Assembly (NCBI RefSeq): GCF_008933165.1
Contig: NZ_WBVQ01000001.1
Span: 310,001 to 374,000 of the forward strand
Direction: 5' to 3'
Length of the DNA stretch: 64,000 bases
Origin: Phaeocystidibacter marisrubri
GTDB lineage: Bacteria; Bacteroidota; Bacteroidia; Flavobacteriales; Schleiferiaceae
The notes below the pieces were generated by a model. That model ran no database searches and was not told where the DNA came from. It worked only from the letters and a program-made list of their open reading frames with translations. Positions 1-7,671 of this stretch are shown here, piece after piece (within the stretch, counting starts at the first letter, position 1; the number at the start of each line of letters is the position of its first letter). Made by a program: the position numbers and the translations under genes.

Positions 1-329
1 CAATTATCACGTATGATGATGGTGTTGGGATTGGAGAAGTAGGCGACTAAAAATACCGCGAGCCCGGTAACGATCTTAACAATGCCAGAAGCATTTAGCT
101 TGAATGCTCCAGGTATGGCACTACCAAAGGAAGCTAATCCAATGGAGGCGCAAACTCTGAAAAGTCGGTACTGGCTCGCGGTGGGACAGGGAAGGAAGAG
201 ACTGATAGAAATTATAAAAAGAATAATGACCAACCCTGACCATAAGGGAAGACTAGATCTCAGATGTTTGAGTCCGTAATGGATGTTAACACTTCCGAGC
301 GCTAGGTATTTTGCCTTATAGTTTCGCAT
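1..329 (-). CDS. Partial two-TM membrane protein, 3' part outside window
   Basis: Only the first 109 codons are present; the frame runs open off the left edge. The ATG follows an in-frame TGA directly (TGAATG on the minus strand), which fixes the N-terminus. Hydrophobic segments sit at about residues 30-47 and 83-99. The stretch around residues 57-100 (FRVCASIGLASFGSAIPG, then a hydrophobic run ending AYFSNP) resembles, from memory, a two-TM module seen in bacterial proteins near conflict-system genes, but I cannot name the family. It is the last visible gene of a same-strand cluster with a small membrane protein, an HNH nuclease and an NTPase, with only 9 bases to the gene before it, so co-transcription is likely. 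The function is unknown, and a catalytic domain could lie beyond the window. Confidence 0.6.
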   Translation of the reverse strand, partial: MRNYKAKYLALGSVNIHYGLKHLRSSLPLWSGLVIILFIISISLFLPCPTASQYRLFRVCASIGLASFGSAIPGAFKLNASGIVKIVTGLAVFLVAYFSNPNTIIIRDN

Positions 330-338
330 TCAGATGAA

Positions 339-542
339 TTACGGATTTGAAGTGTAGGCGTCGTATACGTTCCAGGCCCATATTCCAAAAGGAATGATGA
401 TGGTCCATAGCAGAAAAAAGGCTGCAATTCCTCCTACAATCCAAATGAGGATGCCTTTTAGAACTTCACCTTTAATCAATTGACCGAGTCCCGGTATGAA
501 GAAAGAGACGAGAGCTGGGAAAGAGTGGGTTTGTTTATTCAT
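339..542 (-). CDS. Small TM2/DUF5683-like membrane protein (67 aa)
   Basis: The 67-residue product starts MNKQTHSFPALVSFF. A longer reading frame exists upstream, but it runs through the HNH gene in another frame, so the internal ATG is preferred. A short amphipathic start leads into FFIPGLGQLIKGEVLKG, a glycine-rich signature of TM2/DUF5683-type proteins. Two hydrophobic helices follow (about residues 28-40 and 41-53), then WNVYDAYTSNP. Such proteins are small inner-membrane proteins with no settled biochemical role. The gene lies 23 bases after the HNH gene and 9 bases before the truncated two-TM gene, all on one strand. In this setting it could be a membrane partner of the NTPase/HNH cluster, but it could equally be an unrelated passenger. 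Confidence 0.7.
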   Translation of the reverse strand: MNKQTHSFPALVSFFIPGLGQLIKGEVLKGILIWIVGGIAAFFLLWTIIIPFGIWAWNVYDAYTSNP

Positions 543-565
543 GACATTGATATTTATAGAATCAT

Positions 566-901
566 TTATCGGGCTTTGATAATGCAGAAGTTGGAAGCGG
601 GAGAGTCGTTTCCCTTTGAGCGATTGTTTTGCCATTGAAGCGGTTGAAGGTTGGAGATTTCGTCTCCGCCTCCTTTTGATACGGGAATGATGTGATCGAC
701 CTCCCATCCGGTTCCATTGTCGATGGTATGGCCATATTTTTCGAATTCAATCCATGCGCCGCATGAATCTTTTCTTCTTTTGGAGGGATCTACTCCCGCA
801 ACCACGGTGGCCTTTTTCCACACGGCTTCTATTCTTTCATCTGAGAATCGATCGCCGTGTGCGGTTGAGTTGGCCTTTCTTTTCATAAGAGGAGTTCGCA
901 T
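566..901 (-). CDS. HNH endonuclease
   Basis: The 111-residue protein is a stand-alone HNH nuclease. Residues about 44-100 read CGAWI, then a YG pair, then GWEVDHIIPVSKGGGDEISN and a following LQPLQWQNNRSK block. The DH pair, the Asn of SNLQPL and the Asn/Lys of NNRSK match the H-N-N core of the beta-beta-alpha-metal fold. The family cuts DNA using one divalent metal ion. An alternative start at Met6 would shorten it by five residues; neither start has a clear ribosome site, which is normal in this phylum. The gene begins 20 bases after the NTPase stop codon on the same strand. It could be the nuclease arm of the upstream NTPase/effector pair, or an independent gene; the sequence alone does not decide. 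Confidence 0.85.
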   Translation of the reverse strand: MRTPLMKRKANSTAHGDRFSDERIEAVWKKATVVAGVDPSKRRKDSCGAWIEFEKYGHTIDNGTGWEVDHIIPVSKGGGDEISNLQPLQWQNNRSKGNDSPASNFCIIKAR

Positions 902-921
902 GTGTTAAAGGATATTTGAGG

Positions 922-3603
922 TTAATCAAGAAACTTCTGGCACCATTCCGCCATCTTGATGGTTAGTGGGTTTGAGCTCATTTTCAACTTCCACAAATAG
1001 GCGTGCTTATATTCCGGATGGTAGGATGGGTTTGTGAGAATACTCTTGAATAATTCTTTGAATACAATTCGTTGTTGGCGAGGTTTGAAGAGTAGGAATA
1101 AGAAGACGTGTATCCTTTTCCACAAAGTGAATTGTTGATAGAATGAAGGTGTGAAGTTTAGATTCGCAAGAAGCTGTTTGGCTTGATCTGCCGCTTTCCG
1201 TTGTTGTTCGCGCTTGCGCTCTTCTCTTTCCATTCGTTGACGCAACAGTTCGCGCTTCATCTCCTCAATGGTAAGTTGCTCAACATGGTCCAACTGATCA
1301 ATGAATCGGATGAAGGCAGACGACCCCATTTTCTTTATTTCGAGATTGGAGTCGTCAATCCATTCAATCATGAGTTTTTCAACTGGAGTGATGGTGCGAT
1401 TGGATAGATTCATCCACGCAGGAATCGTATTCTCACCGATCTCAATCTTGTATTCCGAGTCGGTTTCTTGAAGTTTTCGCTGCTCGAAGTAGATCACCAA
1501 AAGCAGATCGGATAATGTTTTTCTATTCTCTTCTACAGAGAGGTCATACAGCGTCGTGAAGTACTTTTTTCCAATTTCGAAATTCTGTCCAATCAGAGTA
1601 CCTGCTGTGTGATTAATGACCTTCACCAGGCTCGAACGCTTCTCTTGACGGATGAGAATGGCAAGACGATTAAAGACGTCATCCAATGAAATGATATCAC
1701 TTCCATCATTGTGGTAAGGGATTCGTTGAAAGGTTTCCAATACCGTCACAATTAGTTTATCCCGCAGGGTGAGTTTCTGTCTTCTATTATCTTGAGAAGT
1801 TGAATCTGCGGCTGAATCGAACCAATTATATAGAGTCTCTCTTACCATCTCAGGATAGTAGTCGTATGCTCGTTGAAGTCCAATTGCAATGGGGATTTGC
1901 AGATCGTCGATGACGGTGAATTCCTCTAAGACATCTATCAGTTGTCGACTGTGATGTTGTATGATTCGAGGTAAGGATTCAGAGAGGCGGCTGATTGCAA
2001 GCGGATCTTGATCTTTAGTGATCGTTCTCAGCGCTTCGATAAATCGTTCATCTAAGTCGTTGGGGCTGTCGTAATTTGCGGCGTACGAAAGTGATAGGGC
2101 AATCGTCGCTTTGATGTAGGAAACGGAATTGTCCTTTGATGTCCCGTCTGGCTGGTTGTCCTTGCTGTTGTATCGGATGCTCGACATCAGCGAGTGAATG
2201 CGATCGTCGGTTTGCCAATTGAAGACAGTGTTGAAGTAAAGGTCATCATGTTCGAGTTCTCTCCAGCGCGCCATCGCCTTGGCGGCCACTCTTTGAATAA
2301 TGATGTTTTGATAGGAGGCCAACTCAAGGAAAATCGTTTCAACCATGTGGAAAGACAAGAGTCCGATATTGCTCAGTGTGTCTCCAATGGCTTGGCGAAG
2401 TGTCATCCTTCGTTCTCGAGTGCCATATTTTTCCCAGTTCGATTCTTTTGGGTTTACGGTATCCACCACCGATTGCTTGAGCAAGGGCAAAGTGACCAAG
2501 ATGTGTCTCTTGTAGTTATTCCATGCCACGGCAATGATTTCCAGATGTTGAGCAGAGTTTCGACTTCGGATTAACCTCTTTTCTTCATTGATGTCTTCCA
2601 ATGCAAAGAAGGGTAGGATGAAATCAATGTCACAGTAGTCGAGAGATAGCAATTGGGGATCGCGGTGTTGCCAAAATTCAGCCACGAACTCTTGCATACA
2701 AGAGAAGAATTGGTCGTCATACATTCCATCTAGCAAGGCCATTCCAAGCGCAACGAGTTGTTCTTTTTGGCTGAGGTTCTTAAACCAGATCGAGAGTCCA
2801 GAGCCAGAGGATGTGACCGAAGTAATGAGTTCGTCTAGTTTTTCTTCTGTGTAATTTTCTCCGTCAGAAAGGAGATGGAGAAACATTAGAATTTGTTCGG
2901 GCGAGCTAAATCTACGGGCGAGCTTTAAGATGGATATGTTTTGGGCAGAGGATTCGGTTAGCAACATATGGCGAACTGAATCCGATAATTTGTCTTGCAC
3001 TCTATCAAATTGCCTTTCGGTAAAGTCTGCCAGGACCGACGGTTCGTAGTGAGGCTCGTTGGGTATGTTGAACCAACACTTATCCGCAAATGCCTCTAGG
3101 GTGTCCCATGTGTCCACCGTGCTGTCGGTGGTAACAAGGATATAGTGTCCTTTCTCTGCAATCGAGAGAAATCTTTTCAAATTGTGATCGAAAATTCTAG
3201 GATGCGCTTCATCAATGATGAAGACGGAAGGGGAGTCAAATGCTGCTAAGCTTGAAAAGAGGCTCAGCTTTTCTTCATTCTGAATTAGTTCTCTTGGTGT
3301 GAGGTCTTCTGAGTTTTTAACGAGGGAAGATGCAAGATGGCGAATGAAGCTGCTCTTGTCAAAGCCCGTTCCTCCGGCTACTATAAGGATTTTACCTCTT
3401 ACTAGTTTTTCAAAGGCTGTGGTTGTAAAGGTGGGCTGTATGTAATGAGCAGCTGAATATGCATTCAGGTTCGGCTTGGAGAAAGAAGGCTGATCTTTTT
3501 CTCTATGTATGTGAATGTCACCTATAGCGGAGTATTTCGCATGAATTTGCGAATTCTCTATATGCGTTTCTCGAGTGGTATTTGTTTGTGAATTTTCCAT
3601 CAA
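922..3603 (-). CDS. Divergent STAND-like P-loop NTPase with N-terminal putative signalling motif
   Basis: The protein has 893 residues. Residues 16-35 carry a short motif, ENSQIHAKYSAIGDIHIHRE, closely like the C-terminus of the protein encoded just upstream. The NTPase core follows: a Walker A-like AGGTGFDKSS at 76-85, where the usual Gly before Lys is Asp, and a Walker B FIIDEAH at 128-134, then a sensor-like ILVTTDS at 155-161. The rest (about 300-890) is almost all predicted helix, with no obvious TPR or WD consensus, and a charged coiled-coil-like stretch near 785-825. This layout (motif, NTPase, long helical sensor region) is that of bacterial NLR-like STAND proteins. The start codon overlaps the previous stop (ATGA), so the two are translationally coupled. 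The ligand and the effector mechanism are unknown. Confidence 0.75.
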   Translation of the reverse strand: MMENSQTNTTRETHIENSQIHAKYSAIGDIHIHREKDQPSFSKPNLNAYSAAHYIQPTFTTTAFEKLVRGKILIVAGGTGFDKSSFIRHLASSLVKNSEDLTPRELIQNEEKLSLFSSLAAFDSPSVFIIDEAHPRIFDHNLKRFLSIAEKGHYILVTTDSTVDTWDTLEAFADKCWFNIPNEPHYEPSVLADFTERQFDRVQDKLSDSVRHMLLTESSAQNISILKLARRFSSPEQILMFLHLLSDGENYTEEKLDELITSVTSSGSGLSIWFKNLSQKEQLVALGMALLDGMYDDQFFSCMQEFVAEFWQHRDPQLLSLDYCDIDFILPFFALEDINEEKRLIRSRNSAQHLEIIAVAWNNYKRHILVTLPLLKQSVVDTVNPKESNWEKYGTRERRMTLRQAIGDTLSNIGLLSFHMVETIFLELASYQNIIIQRVAAKAMARWRELEHDDLYFNTVFNWQTDDRIHSLMSSIRYNSKDNQPDGTSKDNSVSYIKATIALSLSYAANYDSPNDLDERFIEALRTITKDQDPLAISRLSESLPRIIQHHSRQLIDVLEEFTVIDDLQIPIAIGLQRAYDYYPEMVRETLYNWFDSAADSTSQDNRRQKLTLRDKLIVTVLETFQRIPYHNDGSDIISLDDVFNRLAILIRQEKRSSLVKVINHTAGTLIGQNFEIGKKYFTTLYDLSVEENRKTLSDLLLVIYFEQRKLQETDSEYKIEIGENTIPAWMNLSNRTITPVEKLMIEWIDDSNLEIKKMGSSAFIRFIDQLDHVEQLTIEEMKRELLRQRMEREERKREQQRKAADQAKQLLANLNFTPSFYQQFTLWKRIHVFLFLLFKPRQQRIVFKELFKSILTNPSYHPEYKHAYLWKLKMSSNPLTIKMAEWCQKFLD

Positions 3604-4445
3604 TCTTTCTGGTTAATGTTGATGGTCATATCACGACCTGAAAAGTATTCTGCTGTGATCTGAGTATTCTCCCCAAGAATTACAAGCCCAGAATCCGCCA
3701 CTGAATTTGTGCGTTCATTTTTGGATGCAGATTGTTCTTTATAGAGGGTTATTCTATGCAGAATAGCTAGAGCCACTTGAATGTTCTGAGGATTGAGAAT
3801 GGGCTTTTTCTGCCATTCAACAGGCAGTTCTCTCAGTAGAGAATCTGTTTCTGGATGATATAGATATATAGGAGTGGTGGGAAGGCTGGCGTTTTCTGGA
3901 AGCGCTTGAATCTCATTTACGATTGCGGAGTTACTTCCTGTCAAAATAATGTGAAATGAAGCAGGATCTTCGAAGGCTAGGTTGCCCTCATCTTTCGAAC
4001 TGACCCAAATGAATTTCAGATTTGATTTTTGAAGAGCGTCTTGAATATCACCATGCTCAATAGAGTCGGCCGGGTTGTGTACTACGTTGACTTTAAATTC
4101 TTTGTCAGCTTTTAACGCTAATTGTGAGAATGCCGATTTCCATTGTTCCACACACTGTTGGAAGTTGTGAAAACTCTTTAAGCCAATGAATTCAGAAAGT
4201 GAGTCAGCGTAATCTTGATTGATACCAATAGATTCTTCACTTTGTTCGTTGGCTTTTGTCAACTTACTAAGGAGATCTTGTAAGTATCTTGGGGTAATTG
4301 GAGAGGAAAAAGAGCCACCTTTGACTTCTTCGGCAATTTTCGTACTGATCTTTTCAAATCCACCTTTGTCGAGTTGACCTACGTCAGCTTTGTGGGCAGA
4401 TACTTCTAAGAGTATCTCTAGGTGTAGTACAGAATAGTTGGGCAT
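3600..4445 (-). CDS. Putative effector/adaptor with N-terminal helical domain and C-terminal signalling motif
   Basis: The protein has 281 residues and no signal peptide. Residues 1-100 are helical with the pattern ITPRYLQDLLSKL ... YADSLSEFIGLKSFHNF, which resembles a helical domain common in Bacteroidota regulators (TL-x-LFG ... LS-x-YLGF-x-W-x-F). Residues 115-235 alternate predicted strands and helices (FKVNVVHNP, LKFIWVSS, FHIILTG, TPIYLYHP), suggesting a Rossmann-like alpha/beta domain; I saw no TIR, caspase or nuclease motif. After a low-complexity linker, residues 258-278 (LGENTQITAEYFSGRDMT and a following INI) match the start of the NTPase encoded next. The gene is the first of the cluster and overlaps the NTPase by 4 bases. 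It is an effector or adaptor by position; its activity is not recognised. Confidence 0.65.
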   Translation of the reverse strand: MPNYSVLHLEILLEVSAHKADVGQLDKGGFEKISTKIAEEVKGGSFSSPITPRYLQDLLSKLTKANEQSEESIGINQDYADSLSEFIGLKSFHNFQQCVEQWKSAFSQLALKADKEFKVNVVHNPADSIEHGDIQDALQKSNLKFIWVSSKDEGNLAFEDPASFHIILTGSNSAIVNEIQALPENASLPTTPIYLYHPETDSLLRELPVEWQKKPILNPQNIQVALAILHRITLYKEQSASKNERTNSVADSGLVILGENTQITAEYFSGRDMTININQKD

Positions 4446-4517
4446 AGTCGTTTACTTTCTTTGTCGAAGTAAAGCGACTTATAGAAGCACCGTGGTGCGG
4501 GTTTTCCGAAAGCGGAA
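4446..4517 (-). promoter_or_regulatory. Inverted-repeat leader of the NTPase cluster
   Basis: Arms AGTCGTTTACTT (4446-4457) and AAGTAAAGCGACT (4467-4479) pair over 12 positions with one bulged base around a 9-base loop; the stem ends one base before the ATG of the effector-like gene. Further upstream are GCACC-GT-GGTGC (4487-4498) and TTCCG-AAAG-CGGAA (4504-4517). The whole space between the response-regulator stop codon and the cluster is thus inverted repeats. The structure could be an operator or an mRNA hairpin hiding the start codon. It has no U-run of a terminator. Confidence 0.5.
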
Positions 4518-4527
4518 TAGACTTTTC

Positions 4528-5256
4528 CTAAAGGAGGTTTAAGATTTCCGAAATTTTGGTCTTGTAGTTTTCACCTATGGGAATAGTGTGGTCCGCAAGG
4601 ATCAGTTCGCCGCGGTCGTAGGAATCAATTTTGTTGATGTTTACGGCGTAGGAACGATGCACTTGAATAAACTGGTCGCCAGGTAGTTTCTGAAGGATGG
4701 CAGCCATGCTTTTTGAGACGTCAACTTTGAGAAGAGGTGAGGCATGGTTTGGCGAGTGGTAAATCTCACTATAGGCCCTAGACGCCTTGATGTAGTGAAT
4801 GTCGTCGTAGGGTATTTTTCTCTTCTGCGACTCGTTCGCTTTTTCCTTAATGAACAAGGCTTTGATAGCTGGAGTAGTGACTGGTGAGCTTTTGGATTGC
4901 TTTAAAATGAGGTCGACTTGAGAGAGAAGTAGGGGGGCGGCGAAGGGTTTATTCATGTAGTACGAATGATGTACGTCTCTGGCTTTCTGAATGATGCGTT
5001 CGTCTGTTTTGTCGGTTAGGTAAAGAATAGAGGTTTTCTGTTGCTGATTGAATCGTGCTGAGAGTTCTATACCATCCGTATCGCTACTCAAGTCTATATC
5101 CATGATTACTAAATCTGGTTGGAAATCAAGGAATTTTTCCCACGCATCTTCAGGGGTATTTGCCTCACAAGTTTGATACGCAGAAGCTTCTAAAAGTGAA
5201 GCGAGGTTTGCAGCAGTTAGGATATCATCCTCTACAATTAATATCTTTGAGTTCAT
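4528..5256 (-). CDS. LytTR-family response regulator
   Basis: The protein has 242 residues. The N-terminal receiver domain (about 1-120) shows the acidic pair in ILIVEDD, the phosphoacceptor Asp in LVIMDIDLS (near residue 53), Thr/Ser near LYLTD and the conserved Lys in MNKPF. A linker leads to a C-terminal LytTR DNA-binding domain (about 145-240) with IHYIKASRAYSEI and FIQVHRSYAVNINKI, the usual YI-x-A and HRS-x-xVN signatures. It is expected to bind DNA as a dimer when phosphorylated. It is transcribed away from a sensor kinase gene that starts only some tens of bases off, so the two form a probable cognate pair. A TACTTTTG element (5279-5286, minus strand) precedes it without a good TTG partner. 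Confidence 0.93.
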   Translation of the reverse strand: MNSKILIVEDDILTAANLASLLEASAYQTCEANTPEDAWEKFLDFQPDLVIMDIDLSSDTDGIELSARFNQQQKTSILYLTDKTDERIIQKARDVHHSYYMNKPFAAPLLLSQVDLILKQSKSSPVTTPAIKALFIKEKANESQKRKIPYDDIHYIKASRAYSEIYHSPNHASPLLKVDVSKSMAAILQKLPGDQFIQVHRSYAVNINKIDSYDRGELILADHTIPIGENYKTKISEILNLL

Positions 5257-5315
5257 ACCTATACTACTTTTAACCCTCCAAAAGTAAAGATTTGAATTAC
5301 ATATTGTACTACGCA

Positions 5316-7262
5316 GTGAATCGTCCTATTTCGCTGCTTGTATATATGATCCTATTCACTTGTGTGACAAGTAAGGGTCAATCTACAAGTATCATAGAGC
5401 AGGATGTGCAGCGAGCTGATAGTTTGTTCAAGAATAAGGAATACGACCTAGCCTATCATGCCTACATGGAGCTTTCTGAACGTTTTCAAGACGAGCAAGG
5501 GTGTCATTTATTGTTGCAAGCTGGCAGATCAGCTTATCTTCAGGATTCGCTTGCAGAATCCTTTGAGATTTTTGAAAAGTGTCAGCAGATTGCTTATTCG
5601 AACGGGTATGGTGATCTACTTTTTTTGTCTGTTAGTAGCATTGGGGGCACACTCTCACAAGTAGGCGAACGAAGAAAAGCAAATCGGTACTATTTGGAAG
5701 CTTTGCAGATTGGGGATTCGCTGGGATATCACGGTGGTGATGCCGTGCTCCATTACAACCTCGGTCTCAATTTCAAAGAAATGGGGCTGTTCGATGAGTC
5801 GATTGGACAGTTGAATATCGCTATTCGCCTTTTTGAAGCTGACAGCAATCAAAGATATTTGGCGAGAGCTTATCAGACTCTGGCTAATGCTTTTCGAGAG
5901 GTTGAGAAGGACTCATTGTCTCTTTTCAATCACAAGAAAGCCCTTGAAATGTTCAGAGAGAATGGAGAGGTACGTGAGATGTCGTCCAGTTTACAAGACA
6001 TTGGCAACACGTACAAGCAATTAAAGGACTATCCCAAAGCACTTGCATACTACGAGCAGTCTTTAGCTACAGGAGATTCTGCATATAAAGCGACAACCAT
6101 TGGTAATATGGCTGAGGTGTATCATGCCTTGGGTGATAATGAAAAGGCAAGGTTTTACTATCAAGAATCAATTAGGCTAAAGCGAAAGAAGAAAGACAAG
6201 ACAGGTGTTGCTCATACACTCACCCAATTTGGAGACTTGTATTTGGCCTTAGGGGAGTATGAGAATGCTAAGGAGGTGCTCAATGAAGGGGCCGCTTTAG
6301 CTGAAGAGGAAGACTATTTGATCATTCTTTTACAGAACTATGAAATTCAACAGCGCCTTTATGCGAAAGTGGGAGATTTCAAGTCGGCATTTGCAGCATT
6401 GACGAAGTACAAGGAGGTAAATGAATTACTGAACGACGAGAACAAGCGCGAAATCACGGAGCGAATGACCGCTATGTTTGAGCTCAAAGAACTTGAGCAG
6501 CAGAACAGATTGTTGCACGAGGAGAGTAAGCTCAACAGACTTCAAGCCGAAAAAGAAAGAGCTGAGAAACGGTGGCTCCTAACGGGATTTATATCGTCGG
6601 CCATCTTATTAGTTCTCTTTGGAAGACTATACAATCAAAGTAAGAAACATGCGCGATGGCAAGAGGTGAAGAGAAGAGAATTACAGCATCGAACCAAGAA
6701 TTCTCTTCAAACACTGATTAACTTATTTCGATTTCAGGAGCGATTTGCAAAGGCTCCAGGTGAACAAGACCTCTTGAAGCAAGGGCTAAGTCGTGTGGAT
6801 GCGATTATGATGATCAATCAAAAATTGTCCAACACCAAAGAAGAGTTGAATTTTACTGAATATGTTCAAGAATTGGTAGAGCTCAATTATCAAAACTACA
6901 AGGTGGAGATCCCGAATTTGAAGGTGGAATGGGATGTAGAAGAGATAGAGGTAAACCCCAGCCAAGCAACCTTAACAGGGTTGATTGTGAATGAGTTGAT
7001 AAACAATGCGTTCAAATATGCTTTTAAGGGGAATTCAGCGCCTTTATTAAAGGTTTCTCTGAAAGAAGAGTCGGGTACGCTCTATCTCACCATTCATGAT
7101 AATGGGGCTGGGTGGAACGTGAACATTACAGAGAAGAAAGGCTCGGAAGGATTAGAACTCGTGGAGATTTTTGCCAAACAATTGAAGGCGGAGTTCAAGC
7201 TTGAATTTCAGGAAGGGACACGGGCTAGTTTGGTGATCAAAAAAGAACCGGCGACCTCTTGA
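5316..7262 (+). CDS. TPR-containing sensor histidine kinase (HisKA_2 type)
   Basis: No ATG opens this frame near its 5' end: TTG at 5292, GTG at 5316 and ATG at 5346 are the options. GTG is preferred because it gives a compact signal peptide (MNRPISLLVYMILFTCVTS, then KGQS). A periplasmic region of about six TPR-like repeats (for example ALAYYEQSL, ARFYYQESI) runs to about residue 390, then a coiled coil and a membrane helix (WLLTGFISSAILLVLFG). The phosphoacceptor box is RRELQHRTKNSLQ, typical of HisKA_2 kinases. The ATPase has the N box NELINNAFKYAF, the G1 box DNGAGW and a slightly altered G2 (GSEGLELV). It is divergent from the LytTR regulator, its likely partner. The last bases overlap a strong hairpin. 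Confidence 0.92.
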   Translation: MNRPISLLVYMILFTCVTSKGQSTSIIEQDVQRADSLFKNKEYDLAYHAYMELSERFQDEQGCHLLLQAGRSAYLQDSLAESFEIFEKCQQIAYSNGYGDLLFLSVSSIGGTLSQVGERRKANRYYLEALQIGDSLGYHGGDAVLHYNLGLNFKEMGLFDESIGQLNIAIRLFEADSNQRYLARAYQTLANAFREVEKDSLSLFNHKKALEMFRENGEVREMSSSLQDIGNTYKQLKDYPKALAYYEQSLATGDSAYKATTIGNMAEVYHALGDNEKARFYYQESIRLKRKKKDKTGVAHTLTQFGDLYLALGEYENAKEVLNEGAALAEEEDYLIILLQNYEIQQRLYAKVGDFKSAFAALTKYKEVNELLNDENKREITERMTAMFELKELEQQNRLLHEESKLNRLQAEKERAEKRWLLTGFISSAILLVLFGRLYNQSKKHARWQEVKRRELQHRTKNSLQTLINLFRFQERFAKAPGEQDLLKQGLSRVDAIMMINQKLSNTKEELNFTEYVQELVELNYQNYKVEIPNLKVEWDVEEIEVNPSQATLTGLIVNELINNAFKYAFKGNSAPLLKVSLKEESGTLYLTIHDNGAGWNVNITEKKGSEGLELVEIFAKQLKAEFKLEFQEGTRASLVIKKEPATS

Positions 7263-7274
7263 GAAGTCGCCGGT
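7238..7274 (-). terminator. Rho-independent terminator inside the end of the kinase gene
   Basis: A 9-bp stem, ACCGGCGAC (7247-7255) with GTCGCCGGT (7266-7274), is followed on the minus strand by TTCTTTTTTG. It lies just past the stop codon of the minus-strand lipoprotein gene and includes the stop codon of the convergent kinase gene. Confidence 0.75.
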
Positions 7275-7281
7275 AAGTGGA

Positions 7282-7671
7282 TTATTTTTGAATAATCACG
7301 TACGTACTGTCTTGAACTTCAATTACGCTGGAAGTCACGACGGATACGTTGGAGACTAGTACATCAACGTAATAGTATCCAGAGTCCAGTGGATCAAATC
7401 GGAACTTACCAGAAGCATCCGCATGAGCTGTGTCCACGACGGAAGACGTGAGATCATCATACAAGATCAACTCAGAAGGATAGATGGGCTCTTCTTCGCT
7501 GTCAATCACTAATCCAATTAGAATTGGACGATCTGTATCTTCCCCACCCATACTCACGGCAACGCCATCTGATGGGTAGTCTTCTGTGATAACATTTTCA
7601 CAACTGCTTAGACCAATTGCCAATGAGAATGCAAAGGCCACGGCAAAGAATTTTTTATTTAATGATTTCAT
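7282..7671 (-). CDS. Small lipoprotein with carboxypeptidase-regulatory-like beta domain
   Basis: The protein has 129 residues. It starts with a lipoprotein signal, MKSLNKKFFAVAFAFSLAIG followed by LSSC, with the lipidated Cys near residue 24. The mature part has a run ILIGLVIDSEEEPIYPSELI, then VVDTAHADASGKFRFDPLDSG and YYVDVLVSN. This is the layout of a single Ig-like CarboxypepD_reg/Cna-B fold (a short beta sandwich with a GKF..F..L..G.Y core). Such domains are structural and not catalytic. The gene stands alone, with its own terminator, and converges on the TPR kinase gene. It is probably anchored in the outer membrane or periplasm. No function can be given. Confidence 0.8.
   Translation of the reverse strand: MKSLNKKFFAVAFAFSLAIGLSSCENVITEDYPSDGVAVSMGGEDTDRPILIGLVIDSEEEPIYPSELILYDDLTSSVVDTAHADASGKFRFDPLDSGYYYVDVLVSNVSVVTSSVIEVQDSTYVIIQK

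Noticed and set aside
3600-4445. TIR domain in the effector-like protein
   Set aside because: The alpha/beta region lacks the opening strand motif and catalytic Glu region of TIR domains.
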